Shown piece by piece: positions 7,684 through 16,167 of a stretch of DNA of 64,000 nt. The DNA is taken from positions 1 through 64,000 of the forward strand of contig DASQOM010000064.1 of assembly GCA_035644495.1 (NCBI GenBank). The letters run 5' to 3'. The notes under the pieces were generated by a model. It worked only from the letters and a program-made list of their open reading frames with translations. It searched no databases and had not been told where the DNA came from. Within the stretch, counting starts at the first letter, position 1. Each line of letters starts with the position of its first letter. The stretch comes from JACQFK01 sp035644495 (GTDB lineage Bacteria; Planctomycetota; MHYJ01; JACPRB01). A program made the position numbers and the translations under genes.

Positions 7684-10600
7684 ATGACCATTCGCATCGC
7701 CCTCAATCACAAGACGCGCTATCTCTACGAGTCGGACGTGTGGCTCTCGCCCCACGTCATCCGCCTCCATCCCGCGCCGCACTGTCGCACGCCGATCACG
7801 AGCTACTCGCTCAAGACGACGCCCAAGGAGCCCTTCGTCAATTGGCAGCAGGACCCGTACAGCAACCGCCTCGCGCGGCTCGTCTTCCCCGAGAAGACCC
7901 GCGAGCTGGCCGTCGAGGTGGACCTGGTCGCCGAGATGACGGTGATCAATCCCTTCGACTTCTTCGTGGAGAGCTACGCGGAGCTGTATCCCTTCGCCTA
8001 CGACGCGGTGCTGACCCGGGAGCTGGCGCCCTATCTCGACGCGGTCCCGGCCGGCCCGAAACTGGCGGCGCTCGTCAAGAAGGTCCGCCCCGCGAAGCTC
8101 CGTTCCATCGACTTCCTGGTCGCGCTCAATCAGCGGCTCCAGCAGGACATCCGGTATCTGATCCGCATGGAGCCCGGGGTGCAGTCGCCGGAAGAAACGC
8201 TGACGAAGGGCAGCGGCTCCTGCCGCGACAGCGCGTGGCTGCTCGTCCAGCTTCTCCGCCAGTTCGGACTCGCCGCGCGGTTCGTGTCGGGCTACCTCAT
8301 CCAGCTCGCACCCGACCAGAAGTCGCTCGACGGTCCGAGCGGCGCCGAGAGGGATTTCACCGACCTGCATGCCTGGGCCGAAGCGTATCTTCCCGGCGCG
8401 GGCTGGATCGGGATGGACCCCACCTCGGGCCTCCTCGCCGGCGAAGGCCATATCCCCCTCGCGTGCTCCGCGGACCCCGTGTCCGCGGCGGCCATCACCG
8501 GCTTCTACTCCACCGACGACGAATCGGTCACCACGTCGGACCTTCCGGCGTCGCGCAACGGCAACGGCAACGGCAACGGCCAGGTCGAGAGCAACTTCGA
8601 GGTTTCGATGACCGTGACGCGGGTCCGCGAGGATCCGCGCGTCACGAAGCCCTATACCGAACCCCAGTGGGCCTCCATCGGGTCCCTCGGCCACAAGGTC
8701 GACGCGGACCTCGTCCAGGGCGACGTCCGCCTCACGATGGGCGGCGAGCCCACGTTCGTGTCGATCGACGACGTCGACAGCCCCGAGTGGAACACGGCCG
8801 CCTTCGGTCCGATGAAGTACGCGCGCGCCGACATCCTGGTGCGCCGCCTGCGCGATCGCTTCGCGCCCGGCGGCTTCCTGCATCACGGCCAGGGCAAGTG
8901 GTATCCCGGGGAGTCCCTGCCGCGCTGGGCGCTCGGTCTCTTCTGGCGCCGCGACGGAATGCCGATCTGGAAGAATCCCGCCCTCGTCGCCGATGAGACG
9001 AAGCCCGGGGGTCACACGGAAGCCGACGCCCTCCGCTTCCTCCGACGCCTCGCGGAGCTCCTGGGCGTGACGGAGGAGCACGCGATCCCCGGCTACGAGG
9101 ACGCGTGGTACTACCTGTGGAAGGAGCGGCGGCTGCCCGTCAACGTCGACCCGCACGACAGCAAGCTCCAGGATCCGGAGGAGCGCGCGCGCCTCGCGAA
9201 GGTCTTCGAGCAGGGTCTCGACAAGGCGGTCGGGTACGTGCTGCCGCTGAAGCGGGACCACTATTCGGACGGCAGCCGCGACTGGGTGAGCGGCGCGTGG
9301 TTCCACCGGTCCGAGCGGATGTATCTCGTGCCGGGCGACTCCCCGATGGGCTACCGCCTCGCGCTCGATTCGCTGCCCTGGGTGAAGCCGTCGGACCATC
9401 CGCAGATGATCGAGCCTGATCCGATGTCGCCGCGCGCGCCGCTGCCCGATCCGGTCGCGCTCGCGCGCCAGCGGCATCTGCGCGGCGCCGCCGCTCCGGT
9501 CCCCGGCCGGGGGGCGGAGCCCAGCCTCGAAACCGGACTGAAGGATCCCTCGGAGCGGCGTCCCGCCGCCGGGGAGTCCGCGTCCTGGATCATCCGCACC
9601 GCCCTCTGCGCCGAGACGCGCGGCGGAGTCCTCCGCCTCTTCGTCCCGCCCGCGCGGGATCTCGAGGACTATATCGACCTCGTCGGCGCGATCGAGGAGA
9701 CGTCGGCAGAGCTCGGCATCCCGGTTCTCGTCGAAGGCTACTCGCCCCCCTATGATCCGCGCTTGCGGACCATCAAGGTCACGCCCGATCCGGGCGTCAT
9801 CGAGGTGAACACGGATCCGGCGACGGGCTGGGACGAGCTGGTGGGAAACACCGAAGCGCTCTACGAGGAGGCCCGGCAGTCGCGGCTGGTCGCCGAGAAG
9901 TTCATGCTCGACGGCCGCCACACCGGCACCGGCGGCGGGAACCATATCGTGCTCGGCGGGGCGACGCCCTCCGACTCGCCGCTGCTCCGCCGCCCCGACC
10001 TCCTGAAGAGCCTGATCGGGTACTGGCACAACCATCCCGCGCTGTCCTATCTCTTCAGCGGACAGTTCATCGGCGCGACGAGCCAGGCGCCGCGCGTCGA
10101 CGAGGCCCGCAACGACCAGGTCTATGAGCTCGACATCGCCTTCGGCCAGGTGCCGGAGAACGCGCAGACGCCGCCGTGGCTCGTCGACCGCATTTTCCGG
10201 AACCTGCTGATCGATGCGACCGGCAACACGCACCGCACCGAGTTCTGCATCGACAAGATGTACGCGCCGGAGTCCGCGACGGGCCGGCTCGGCCTCCTCG
10301 AGATGCGGGCCTTCGAGATGCCGCCGCACGCGCGGATGAGCCTGACGCAGCACCTGCTGCTGCGCGGCCTCGTCGCGAAATTCTGGAAGACGCCGTATCG
10401 CCGGCCCCTGGTCCGCTGGCGGACGGAGGTCCACGACCGCTTCCTGCTGCCGCACTTCGTGCGCGAGGATCTCCACGACGTCCTGACCGACCTCGACGAG
10501 GCCGGATACCGCTTCGACCCCGAGTGGTTCTCGCCTCACTTCGAGTTCCGCTTCCCGCGCTACGGCTCGATCGATCACCGCGGCGTGGAGCTGGAGCTGC

Positions 10601-11109
10601 GGCAGGCCATCGAGCCCTGGAACGTCATGGGCGAGGAGCCGGGCGCCGGCGGCACCGTCCGCTACGTCGATTCCTCGGTGGAGCGCCTCCAGGTGCTCGT
10701 CGACGGGATGGTGGATCCGCGCCACGTGGTGACGTGCAACGGCCGCCCGGTGCCGCTGCATCCGACGGGCACCAACGGCCAGTTCGTCTCGGGGATACGC
10801 TACCGCGCGTGGCAGCCGCCCAGTTGCCTCCACCCGACCATCGGCGTACACTGTCCCCTGGTGTTCGACATCGTGGATACCTGGACGGGACGGTCGATCG
10901 GGGGCTGCACCTACCATGTGGCCCACCCGGGCGGCCGCAGCTACGACCGCTTCCCCGTCAACGCCTTCGAGGCGGAGAGCCGCCGCGTCGCCCGCTTCTT
11001 CAAATCGGGCCACACGCCCGGCCCGATGACGGTCGGCGAGGAGCGCATCAGCCGCGAGTTCCCCTTCACGCTCGATCTGCGGAGGCCGGAGGGCGGTCCC
11101 GGCTCATGA
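7684..11109 (+). CDS. Transglutaminase fused to DUF2126 amidoligase-like domain
   Basis: 1141 residues. Residues 1-80 are the bacterial transglutaminase N-terminal domain. The papain-like core has its triad at Cys180 (G-S-G-S-C-R-D-S), His229 (D-L-H-A-W) and Asp245 (G-M-D-P-T). A short Asn-Gly repeat linker (four AACGGC units at 8557-8580) leads to the roughly 800-residue DUF2126 region, placed by comparative genomics with COOH-NH2 ligase (amidoligase)-type enzymes. It is the first gene of a three-gene coupled operon: the stop overlaps the next start as ATGA. It probably cuts or ligates peptide amide bonds in the cytoplasm; the natural substrate is not established for the family. Confidence 0.9.
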   Translation: MTIRIALNHKTRYLYESDVWLSPHVIRLHPAPHCRTPITSYSLKTTPKEPFVNWQQDPYSNRLARLVFPEKTRELAVEVDLVAEMTVINPFDFFVESYAELYPFAYDAVLTRELAPYLDAVPAGPKLAALVKKVRPAKLRSIDFLVALNQRLQQDIRYLIRMEPGVQSPEETLTKGSGSCRDSAWLLVQLLRQFGLAARFVSGYLIQLAPDQKSLDGPSGAERDFTDLHAWAEAYLPGAGWIGMDPTSGLLAGEGHIPLACSADPVSAAAITGFYSTDDESVTTSDLPASRNGNGNGNGQVESNFEVSMTVTRVREDPRVTKPYTEPQWASIGSLGHKVDADLVQGDVRLTMGGEPTFVSIDDVDSPEWNTAAFGPMKYARADILVRRLRDRFAPGGFLHHGQGKWYPGESLPRWALGLFWRRDGMPIWKNPALVADETKPGGHTEADALRFLRRLAELLGVTEEHAIPGYEDAWYYLWKERRLPVNVDPHDSKLQDPEERARLAKVFEQGLDKAVGYVLPLKRDHYSDGSRDWVSGAWFHRSERMYLVPGDSPMGYRLALDSLPWVKPSDHPQMIEPDPMSPRAPLPDPVALARQRHLRGAAAPVPGRGAEPSLETGLKDPSERRPAAGESASWIIRTALCAETRGGVLRLFVPPARDLEDYIDLVGAIEETSAELGIPVLVEGYSPPYDPRLRTIKVTPDPGVIEVNTDPATGWDELVGNTEALYEEARQSRLVAEKFMLDGRHTGTGGGNHIVLGGATPSDSPLLRRPDLLKSLIGYWHNHPALSYLFSGQFIGATSQAPRVDEARNDQVYELDIAFGQVPENAQTPPWLVDRIFRNLLIDATGNTHRTEFCIDKMYAPESATGRLGLLEMRAFEMPPHARMSLTQHLLLRGLVAKFWKTPYRRPLVRWRTEVHDRFLLPHFVREDLHDVLTDLDEAGYRFDPEWFSPHFEFRFPRYGSIDHRGVELELRQAIEPWNVMGEEPGAGGTVRYVDSSVERLQVLVDGMVDPRHVVTCNGRPVPLHPTGTNGQFVSGIRYRAWQPPSCLHPTIGVHCPLVFDIVDTWTGRSIGGCTYHVAHPGGRSYDRFPVNAFEAESRRVARFFKSGHTPGPMTVGEERISREFPFTLDLRRPEGGPGS
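8557..8580 (+). repeat. Four AACGGC hexanucleotide repeats (Asn-Gly linker)
   Basis: Four perfect tandem copies of AACGGC lie in frame within the transglutaminase-DUF2126 gene and encode Asn-Gly four times. The tract falls at the junction of the two enzymatic domains, so it acts as a flexible linker. The number of units could change by replication slippage without breaking the reading frame. Confidence 0.85.
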
Positions 11110-13649
11110 CCGACCCCGCCGCGGAACCGTCCCAGAACGCGCTGCCGCCGGCGGTCGGGGACTCGGGATTCGCGCGGGGGTATGCCGGCCGGCCCGACGC
11201 CGTCGACGAGATGATCGACGCGGACGGCTCGCTGCGTCCGCACTGGCGGACCTTCATCAGCCTGCTCGACGAGCTGGGACCCGACGAGCTGCTTTGCCGT
11301 TGGGACCAGGCGCGCAGCTTGATCCACGAAAACGGGATCACCCACAACGTCTACGGGGATCCGCACGGGCTGGACCGTCCGTGGAGCCTGGACTTCATCC
11401 CGCTGCTCCTCGCGGCGGAGGAATGGGACCGCGTGTCCGCCGGCCTCTCCCAGCGGGCGCGCCTCTTCGACCGCCTCCTGGCCGACCTGTATGGTCCGGC
11501 CGACGTGATCTCGTCCGGCCTGCTCCCGCCCGAGCTGGTCTACGCGAACCCGGGATTCCTCCGGCCCTGCCACGGGATGAAACCGCCGTCCGGCCGCTGG
11601 CTGCACCTCTATGCCGCGGACCTCGTGCGCACCCGCGGCGGCGGCTTCGAGGTCCTGAGCGACCGCACCCAGGCGCCGTCGGGCGCGGGCTATACGCTTG
11701 AAAACCGCATCGTCCTTTCCCGCGTCCTGCCGTCGGTGTTCCGCCGCTGCAACGTGCGGCGGCTCGCCCCGTTCTTCTCGACACTCCGCAATTCCCTCGC
11801 GGAGCTGGCGCCGTCCCACCGCCCAAACCCGCGCGTCGTGCTCCTCACGCCCGGACCCTATAATGAGACCTACTTCGAGCACGTCTACCTGTCGCGCTAC
11901 CTGGGCTACACGCTGGTCCAGGGGAACGACCTGACCGTGCGCGACGCCCGGGTCTTCCTGAAGACGCTCAGCGGGCTGCATCCCGTCGACGTGATCCTGC
12001 GCCGCGTCGACGACGACTTCTGCGATCCTCTGGAGCTCTACCCGAACTCGTTCCTCGGCGTGCCGGGCCTGATCCAGGCCGCGCGGGAGGGGAACGTCGC
12101 GATCGCGAACGCGCTCGGCAGCGGCGTGCTCCAGGGCCCGGGGTTCCTCCCGTTCCTTCCCTCGCTGTGTCGCCGTCTCCTCGGCGAGGAGCTGAAGCTT
12201 CCGTCGGTGCAGACCTGGTGGTGCGGCGACCCGTCCTCGCGCGCGTTCGTGCTCGACCAGCTTCCGAATCTGGTCCTCAAGCCGGCCCTGCCGACGACGG
12301 GGACGGACCCGGTGTTCGGGCGCGATCTTTCGAGCGGCGAGCTCGAGGAACTCGCGGCCCGGGTTCGCGCGAAGCCGCACGAATACGTCGCGCAGGAGCA
12401 ATCCATGGCCTGCACCGCCCCGGCGCTCGGCGACGAGGGCATCTCGCCGCGCCGCTTCGCGGTCCGCGCGCACCTGGCGATCCAGGGAGACGGATATGCG
12501 GTGATGCCCGGCGGGCTCACGCGCATTCCGTGGTCGTCCGAATCGCTGATCGTCTCCATGCAGAAGGGCGGCGGCAGCAAGGATACCTGGATCCTCGCCG
12601 ACCAGCCGGTGCAGGAGGCGACGCTGCTGGCGTCGTCGCTCCAGCCCGTCGCGCTCAGCCGCGGCGGCGGCGACCTGCCCAGCCGGATCGCCGATGACCT
12701 CTTCTGGCTCGGCCGCTACGTGCAGCGCGCGGAGTCGACGGTGCGCATCGCGCGCAGCGCGCTCGGCCGCCTGATCGACGTCTCCGGCATCGAGGCGCGC
12801 GTCGCCGTCCGCGCCCTCACGCGAGCCCTGGGCGGCGTCAACGGCGGCGAATCCCCGGACCGGGACCTGATCCAGGCCTTCCTGGGCCCGCCGGAATCCT
12901 TCGGCCTGCGTTCGACGGCGGCCTCGATCCACCGCCTCGCCCGGCTGCTGCGGGACCGGATCTCGGTCGACGCCTGGCGCATTCTGCAGGGCATCGAGCG
13001 CGAGGTGGTGCGCTTCGAGGTCGATCCGGGCGATCCGTGCAGCGGCGTGCTGGACCTCCTCGACGGCCTCGTCGCGAGTTTCTCCGCGTTCGCCGGCATG
13101 TCCATCGATTCGATGACCCGCGGCCAGGGCTGGAGATTCCTGGACCTCGGCCACCGGCTCGAGCGCGCGATCTGCGTCGTGCGCCTGCTCCGCGACACGC
13201 TGGTCGACACGGCCGAGGAGGAGGGTCCGCTGCTGGAGGCGGTGCTGGAGATCTGCGACAGCTCGATCACGTACCGCCGCCGCTATCTGACCCGTCTGGA
13301 GGCGCACGCGCTGGCCGACCTGCTGCTGGCCGACGAGACCAATCCCCGGGCGGTCGCGTACCAGGCGGTGGAGATCCATCGGCATCTCGACGCCCTTCCG
13401 CACGAGTCGAACCATCCGCAGCAGCACGCCGACCGCCAGCGGGCGCTGCGGCTGCGGAGCGCGGTCCAGTTGGCGAACCTGACGACCGCCTGCGAGGCGA
13501 GCGGCGGGAAACGCCCCGGCCTCGAGGCGCTGCTCCGCGAGATCCTGTGCGAGCTTGCCGGGGTTTCGGACGCGATCGCGAGTCTGTACTTCACGCACGC
13601 CGTCGTCCACCGCGGCCTGCGGACGCGGATGCAGGAGCCGGGTGCGTGA
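11106..13649 (+). CDS. Circularly permuted ATP-grasp protein with C-terminal alpha-E domain
   Basis: 847 residues starting at ATG 11106, which overlaps the preceding TGA (ATGA). Residues 60 to about 510 are the circularly permuted type-2 ATP-grasp domain, with typical segments such as H-N-V-Y-G-D-P, L-T-P-G-P-Y-N-E-T-Y-F-E-H and N-A-L-G-S-G-V-L. From about residue 524 (L-P-S-R-I-A-D-D-L-F-W-L-G-R-Y) an all-helical alpha-E domain completes the protein. ATP-grasp enzymes form carboxylate-amine bonds via an acyl phosphate. Fusion to alpha-E and linkage to transglutaminases define a widespread cluster suggested to make or attach peptides; its product is unknown. Confidence 0.9.
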   Translation: MTDPAAEPSQNALPPAVGDSGFARGYAGRPDAVDEMIDADGSLRPHWRTFISLLDELGPDELLCRWDQARSLIHENGITHNVYGDPHGLDRPWSLDFIPLLLAAEEWDRVSAGLSQRARLFDRLLADLYGPADVISSGLLPPELVYANPGFLRPCHGMKPPSGRWLHLYAADLVRTRGGGFEVLSDRTQAPSGAGYTLENRIVLSRVLPSVFRRCNVRRLAPFFSTLRNSLAELAPSHRPNPRVVLLTPGPYNETYFEHVYLSRYLGYTLVQGNDLTVRDARVFLKTLSGLHPVDVILRRVDDDFCDPLELYPNSFLGVPGLIQAAREGNVAIANALGSGVLQGPGFLPFLPSLCRRLLGEELKLPSVQTWWCGDPSSRAFVLDQLPNLVLKPALPTTGTDPVFGRDLSSGELEELAARVRAKPHEYVAQEQSMACTAPALGDEGISPRRFAVRAHLAIQGDGYAVMPGGLTRIPWSSESLIVSMQKGGGSKDTWILADQPVQEATLLASSLQPVALSRGGGDLPSRIADDLFWLGRYVQRAESTVRIARSALGRLIDVSGIEARVAVRALTRALGGVNGGESPDRDLIQAFLGPPESFGLRSTAASIHRLARLLRDRISVDAWRILQGIEREVVRFEVDPGDPCSGVLDLLDGLVASFSAFAGMSIDSMTRGQGWRFLDLGHRLERAICVVRLLRDTLVDTAEEEGPLLEAVLEICDSSITYRRRYLTRLEAHALADLLLADETNPRAVAYQAVEIHRHLDALPHESNHPQQHADRQRALRLRSAVQLANLTTACEASGGKRPGLEALLREILCELAGVSDAIASLYFTHAVVHRGLRTRMQEPGA

Positions 13650-14542
13650 GATACGAGATCGTCCACGTCACGGAATACGCCTACGGCGAGCCGGTGCCGC
13701 TCTGCCACAACGTGGCGCGGCTGCAGCCCCGCGACACGGAGCGGCAGACCTGCCTGCGGCACGAGCTGACGATCACGCCGTCGCCGGCGCTGCTGCGAAA
13801 GCAGTCGGACTTCTTCGGAAACCCTGTCGCCGCGTTCAGCGTGCAGAACCCGCACCTGGTGCTGTCGGTCACCGCCCGCAGCGAAGTGGAAGTGACCCCG
13901 GCCTCGGCGCCCTCCGGGCTGTTCCCCATGAGCTGGGAGGAAGCGGTCGGGGTGCTTTCGTCCGGGCGCGACCCGGATGCGCGCATCGCGCGGCAGTACG
14001 TCTTCGAATCGCCCCAGATCCGGCACGATCCCGCGCTTGCCGATTACGCGCGCGCCTCGTTCCAGCCGGGTCGGCCGCTCACCGAGGCGCTGCTGGACCT
14101 GACGAAGCGCATCCACGAGGAGTTCCAGTTCACGAAGGGCTGCACGTCCGTCGGCACGCCGGTGATGGAGGTGTTCCGCACGCGGCAGGGCGTCTGCCAG
14201 GACTTCGCCCATCTCCAGATCGGCTGCCTGCGCTCGATCGGCCTGGCCGCGCGCTACGTCAGCGGGTATATCGTCACCGAGCCGCCGCCCGGCCAGGCGC
14301 GGCAGCCCGGCGCCGACGCGTCGCACGCCTGGGTCTCGGCCTATGTGCCCGGCTCGGGATGGCTCGACCTTGACCCCACTCAGGGCCGGATGGCCGACAC
14401 GGACCATATCACGGTCGCCTGGGCGCGGGACTACGACGACGTCGCACCGCTCAAGGGCATCCTGCTGGGCGGCCAGCAGCAATCGCTGCGCGTCGCCGTC
14501 GACGTGGTCCCGCTCTCCGACGGGGACGTTTCAGCAACTTAG
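13646..14542 (+). CDS. Transglutaminase-like cysteine peptidase family protein
   Basis: 298 residues. The GTG start at 13646 overlaps the upstream TGA by 4 bp (GTGA), and the encoded start R-Y-E-I-V-H-V-T-E-Y is typical for the family. It contains the bacterial transglutaminase N-terminal domain followed by the core, with triad Cys184 (G-V-C-Q-D-F), His227 (S-H-A-W) and Asp243 (L-D-L-D-P-T). It is the third gene of the coupled operon with the DUF2126 and ATP-grasp proteins. Having two transglutaminases suggests that both processing and ligation of peptides occur. Confidence 0.9.
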   Translation: MRYEIVHVTEYAYGEPVPLCHNVARLQPRDTERQTCLRHELTITPSPALLRKQSDFFGNPVAAFSVQNPHLVLSVTARSEVEVTPASAPSGLFPMSWEEAVGVLSSGRDPDARIARQYVFESPQIRHDPALADYARASFQPGRPLTEALLDLTKRIHEEFQFTKGCTSVGTPVMEVFRTRQGVCQDFAHLQIGCLRSIGLAARYVSGYIVTEPPPGQARQPGADASHAWVSAYVPGSGWLDLDPTQGRMADTDHITVAWARDYDDVAPLKGILLGGQQQSLRVAVDVVPLSDGDVSAT

Positions 14543-14599
14543 CGAATCCGCGGCATTTTCCGTCAAAGCGCACCGCGGCCTTGCCGATAAACAGGTGTC

Positions 14600-14833
14600 A
14601 TGCACATCACTCCCCACGAACGCGCGGAAAAAAAGACGGGTGAAATCAGCAGCCGCGTGCTGTCCGCGAACTTCCGCGTGACCCCGGCCATGAGGCAGAA
14701 GGTGGACGACCTCGCGGTCTGGCTGGCGGCGGGCGACCGGCGCAAGATCGCCGGCGCGAAGCGGGCGGTGATCGACCTGCTCTGCACCGCGGCCCGGCAC
14801 CCGGGCGCGGACCGCCTGGTCCCGATGAAGTAG
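14600..14833 (+). CDS. Small uncharacterised protein
   Basis: 77 residues, strongly basic and predicted helical (A-M-R-Q-K-V-D-D-L-A, D-R-R-K-I-A-G-A-K-R). No known domain is recognised. It lies 57 bp behind the transglutaminase gene and 7 bp before the convergent end of the sheath-like gene. The Shine-Dalgarno is weak (CAGGTGTC). It may be real but could be a chance frame in GC-rich DNA. Confidence 0.4.
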   Translation: MHITPHERAEKKTGEISSRVLSANFRVTPAMRQKVDDLAVWLAAGDRRKIAGAKRAVIDLLCTAARHPGADRLVPMK

Positions 14834-14840
14834 GTCCGCC

Positions 14841-16151
14841 CTATCGCAGCGGAAGCTGGAAAACGAAGTCGAATTCCATGCTCTCGAGGCGCACGTCGGG
14901 CTTCACCGTGATCTGCGCGAGCCGGACCACGTTGCCGTCCGCGTCCTTCGCCTCGACGGGCTCGACCTTGACCGCGGCATCCGGGGTCTGGCCGGCGAGC
15001 GGTCCGAGGAACGCCGTCAGCTGCTTCTTCAGGAAGTCCAGGCCCTCCGCACCCGCGGGAAGCTCGTCCATGAGGAACGCGCAAAGCTGGGCGAGGCGGC
15101 CCGCCAGCATCTGATACCCGAGCGTCCCCTTCACGAAGAGCTTGCCGGGCGTCGGGCGCCAGGTGTTCACGAGAATGGGGATCATCAGGATGTCGCTGGA
15201 CATCTTCCCCGAGATCGGGATGAACGCCCCGCGTGAGAGCTCCTGCGAGAGGGTATCGGCGATCTCGACCTCCGTGGGCATCGGAACGGACTGGTTGGCC
15301 GTCTTGAAGAACGGCCGCGTCGGCATCCCCGCGAAGCCGCCCGACCTGGGGCCCGAGGCATCGAGGGCGTGTCCGTGCTGGACGATGCTCCGCGCGGTCG
15401 CGGCCGCCGCGATCCATACGCCCCGCCCCCAGAGGAAGCTCTCGGGCTTGGCGGGATCGAGCGCCTCGGCATGACCGCCCTTGTCCGCCGTATAGGGCGG
15501 ACGCTGCACCCAGCGGTTCACCGTCATCGCCGTCCAGCGGGCCCCATCCGATTTCTGGAACGCCACCCAGGCGCCGTGCGCCCCGTCGTGCAGCCGCAGC
15601 GGGATGTCCTGCAGCTTCGGCAGCAGCTTAAGCTCCTTGAGGCCGAAGAAGCCGGGCGACGCGGCCGCGAGCATCGGCGCCTGTGCGACCTTGCAGAGGT
15701 CGGCGACCTGCGAGAGCGTCGAGAGATCGGCGCCCTGGTGCGAGAAGTCGTAGTCGAGGATGACGAGGCCGAGCGGCGGATTCCGCAGCTCCTTCATCTC
15801 AGGATCGAAGACGGCCTCCTTGAACCTCGCGACCAGGTCCTTTTGCGTCGCGGAGACGACGTCGACCTGGATGCCCGGCCCCACGTGGCCCATCAGGAAT
15901 TTCAGGCCGCGGAACGCCGACTCGACGCGCTGGAACGCGGGATGGTGCAGCGCCGCGTCGGGCGACGCGCCGAGCGCCGCCGGCTCGAAGGCCTTCTCGG
16001 TGGAGAACTCCATCTTCGCGCCGTTGACGTCGGCCGCGGGCTTCAGGGCCGCGAGGATCGCATCGCCGTCGGCCGACGGGACGCGGACGGGGTCCTTCGA
16101 GGCGAGTCCGAGATCGGCGACGACGACGAATCTCCATCCCATCGGATTCAT
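14841..16151 (-). CDS. Divergent TssC-like contractile-sheath protein (accessory)
   Basis: 436 residues. The sheath large-subunit signature is present (H-P-A-F-Q-R-V-E-S-A-F-R-G-L near residues 89-102), followed by a strand-rich core (L-V-I-L-D-Y-D-F) and a segment like the TssC F-W-G region (F-L-W-G-R-G-V-W-I). The extreme N-terminus looks like a remnant of TssB. AGGAGA lies eight bases before the ATG. It is separate from the canonical tssC at 30500 and lies 16 bp after the TssB-TssC fusion gene, so the two probably form an operon. Its product may be an alternative sheath, baseplate adaptor or regulator of the T6SS; no precedent is known to me. Confidence 0.75.
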   Translation of the reverse strand: MNPMGWRFVVVADLGLASKDPVRVPSADGDAILAALKPAADVNGAKMEFSTEKAFEPAALGASPDAALHHPAFQRVESAFRGLKFLMGHVGPGIQVDVVSATQKDLVARFKEAVFDPEMKELRNPPLGLVILDYDFSHQGADLSTLSQVADLCKVAQAPMLAAASPGFFGLKELKLLPKLQDIPLRLHDGAHGAWVAFQKSDGARWTAMTVNRWVQRPPYTADKGGHAEALDPAKPESFLWGRGVWIAAAATARSIVQHGHALDASGPRSGGFAGMPTRPFFKTANQSVPMPTEVEIADTLSQELSRGAFIPISGKMSSDILMIPILVNTWRPTPGKLFVKGTLGYQMLAGRLAQLCAFLMDELPAGAEGLDFLKKQLTAFLGPLAGQTPDAAVKVEPVEAKDADGNVVRLAQITVKPDVRLESMEFDFVFQLPLR

Positions 16152-16167
16152 GCGCGGTCTCCTGTCG

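Noticed and set aside
7585..11013. Very long minus-strand open frame opposite the DUF2126 gene
   Set aside because: It is an artefact of GC-rich codon use; its translation is Arg/Ala/Gly-rich with no domain, while the + strand has clear catalytic motifs.
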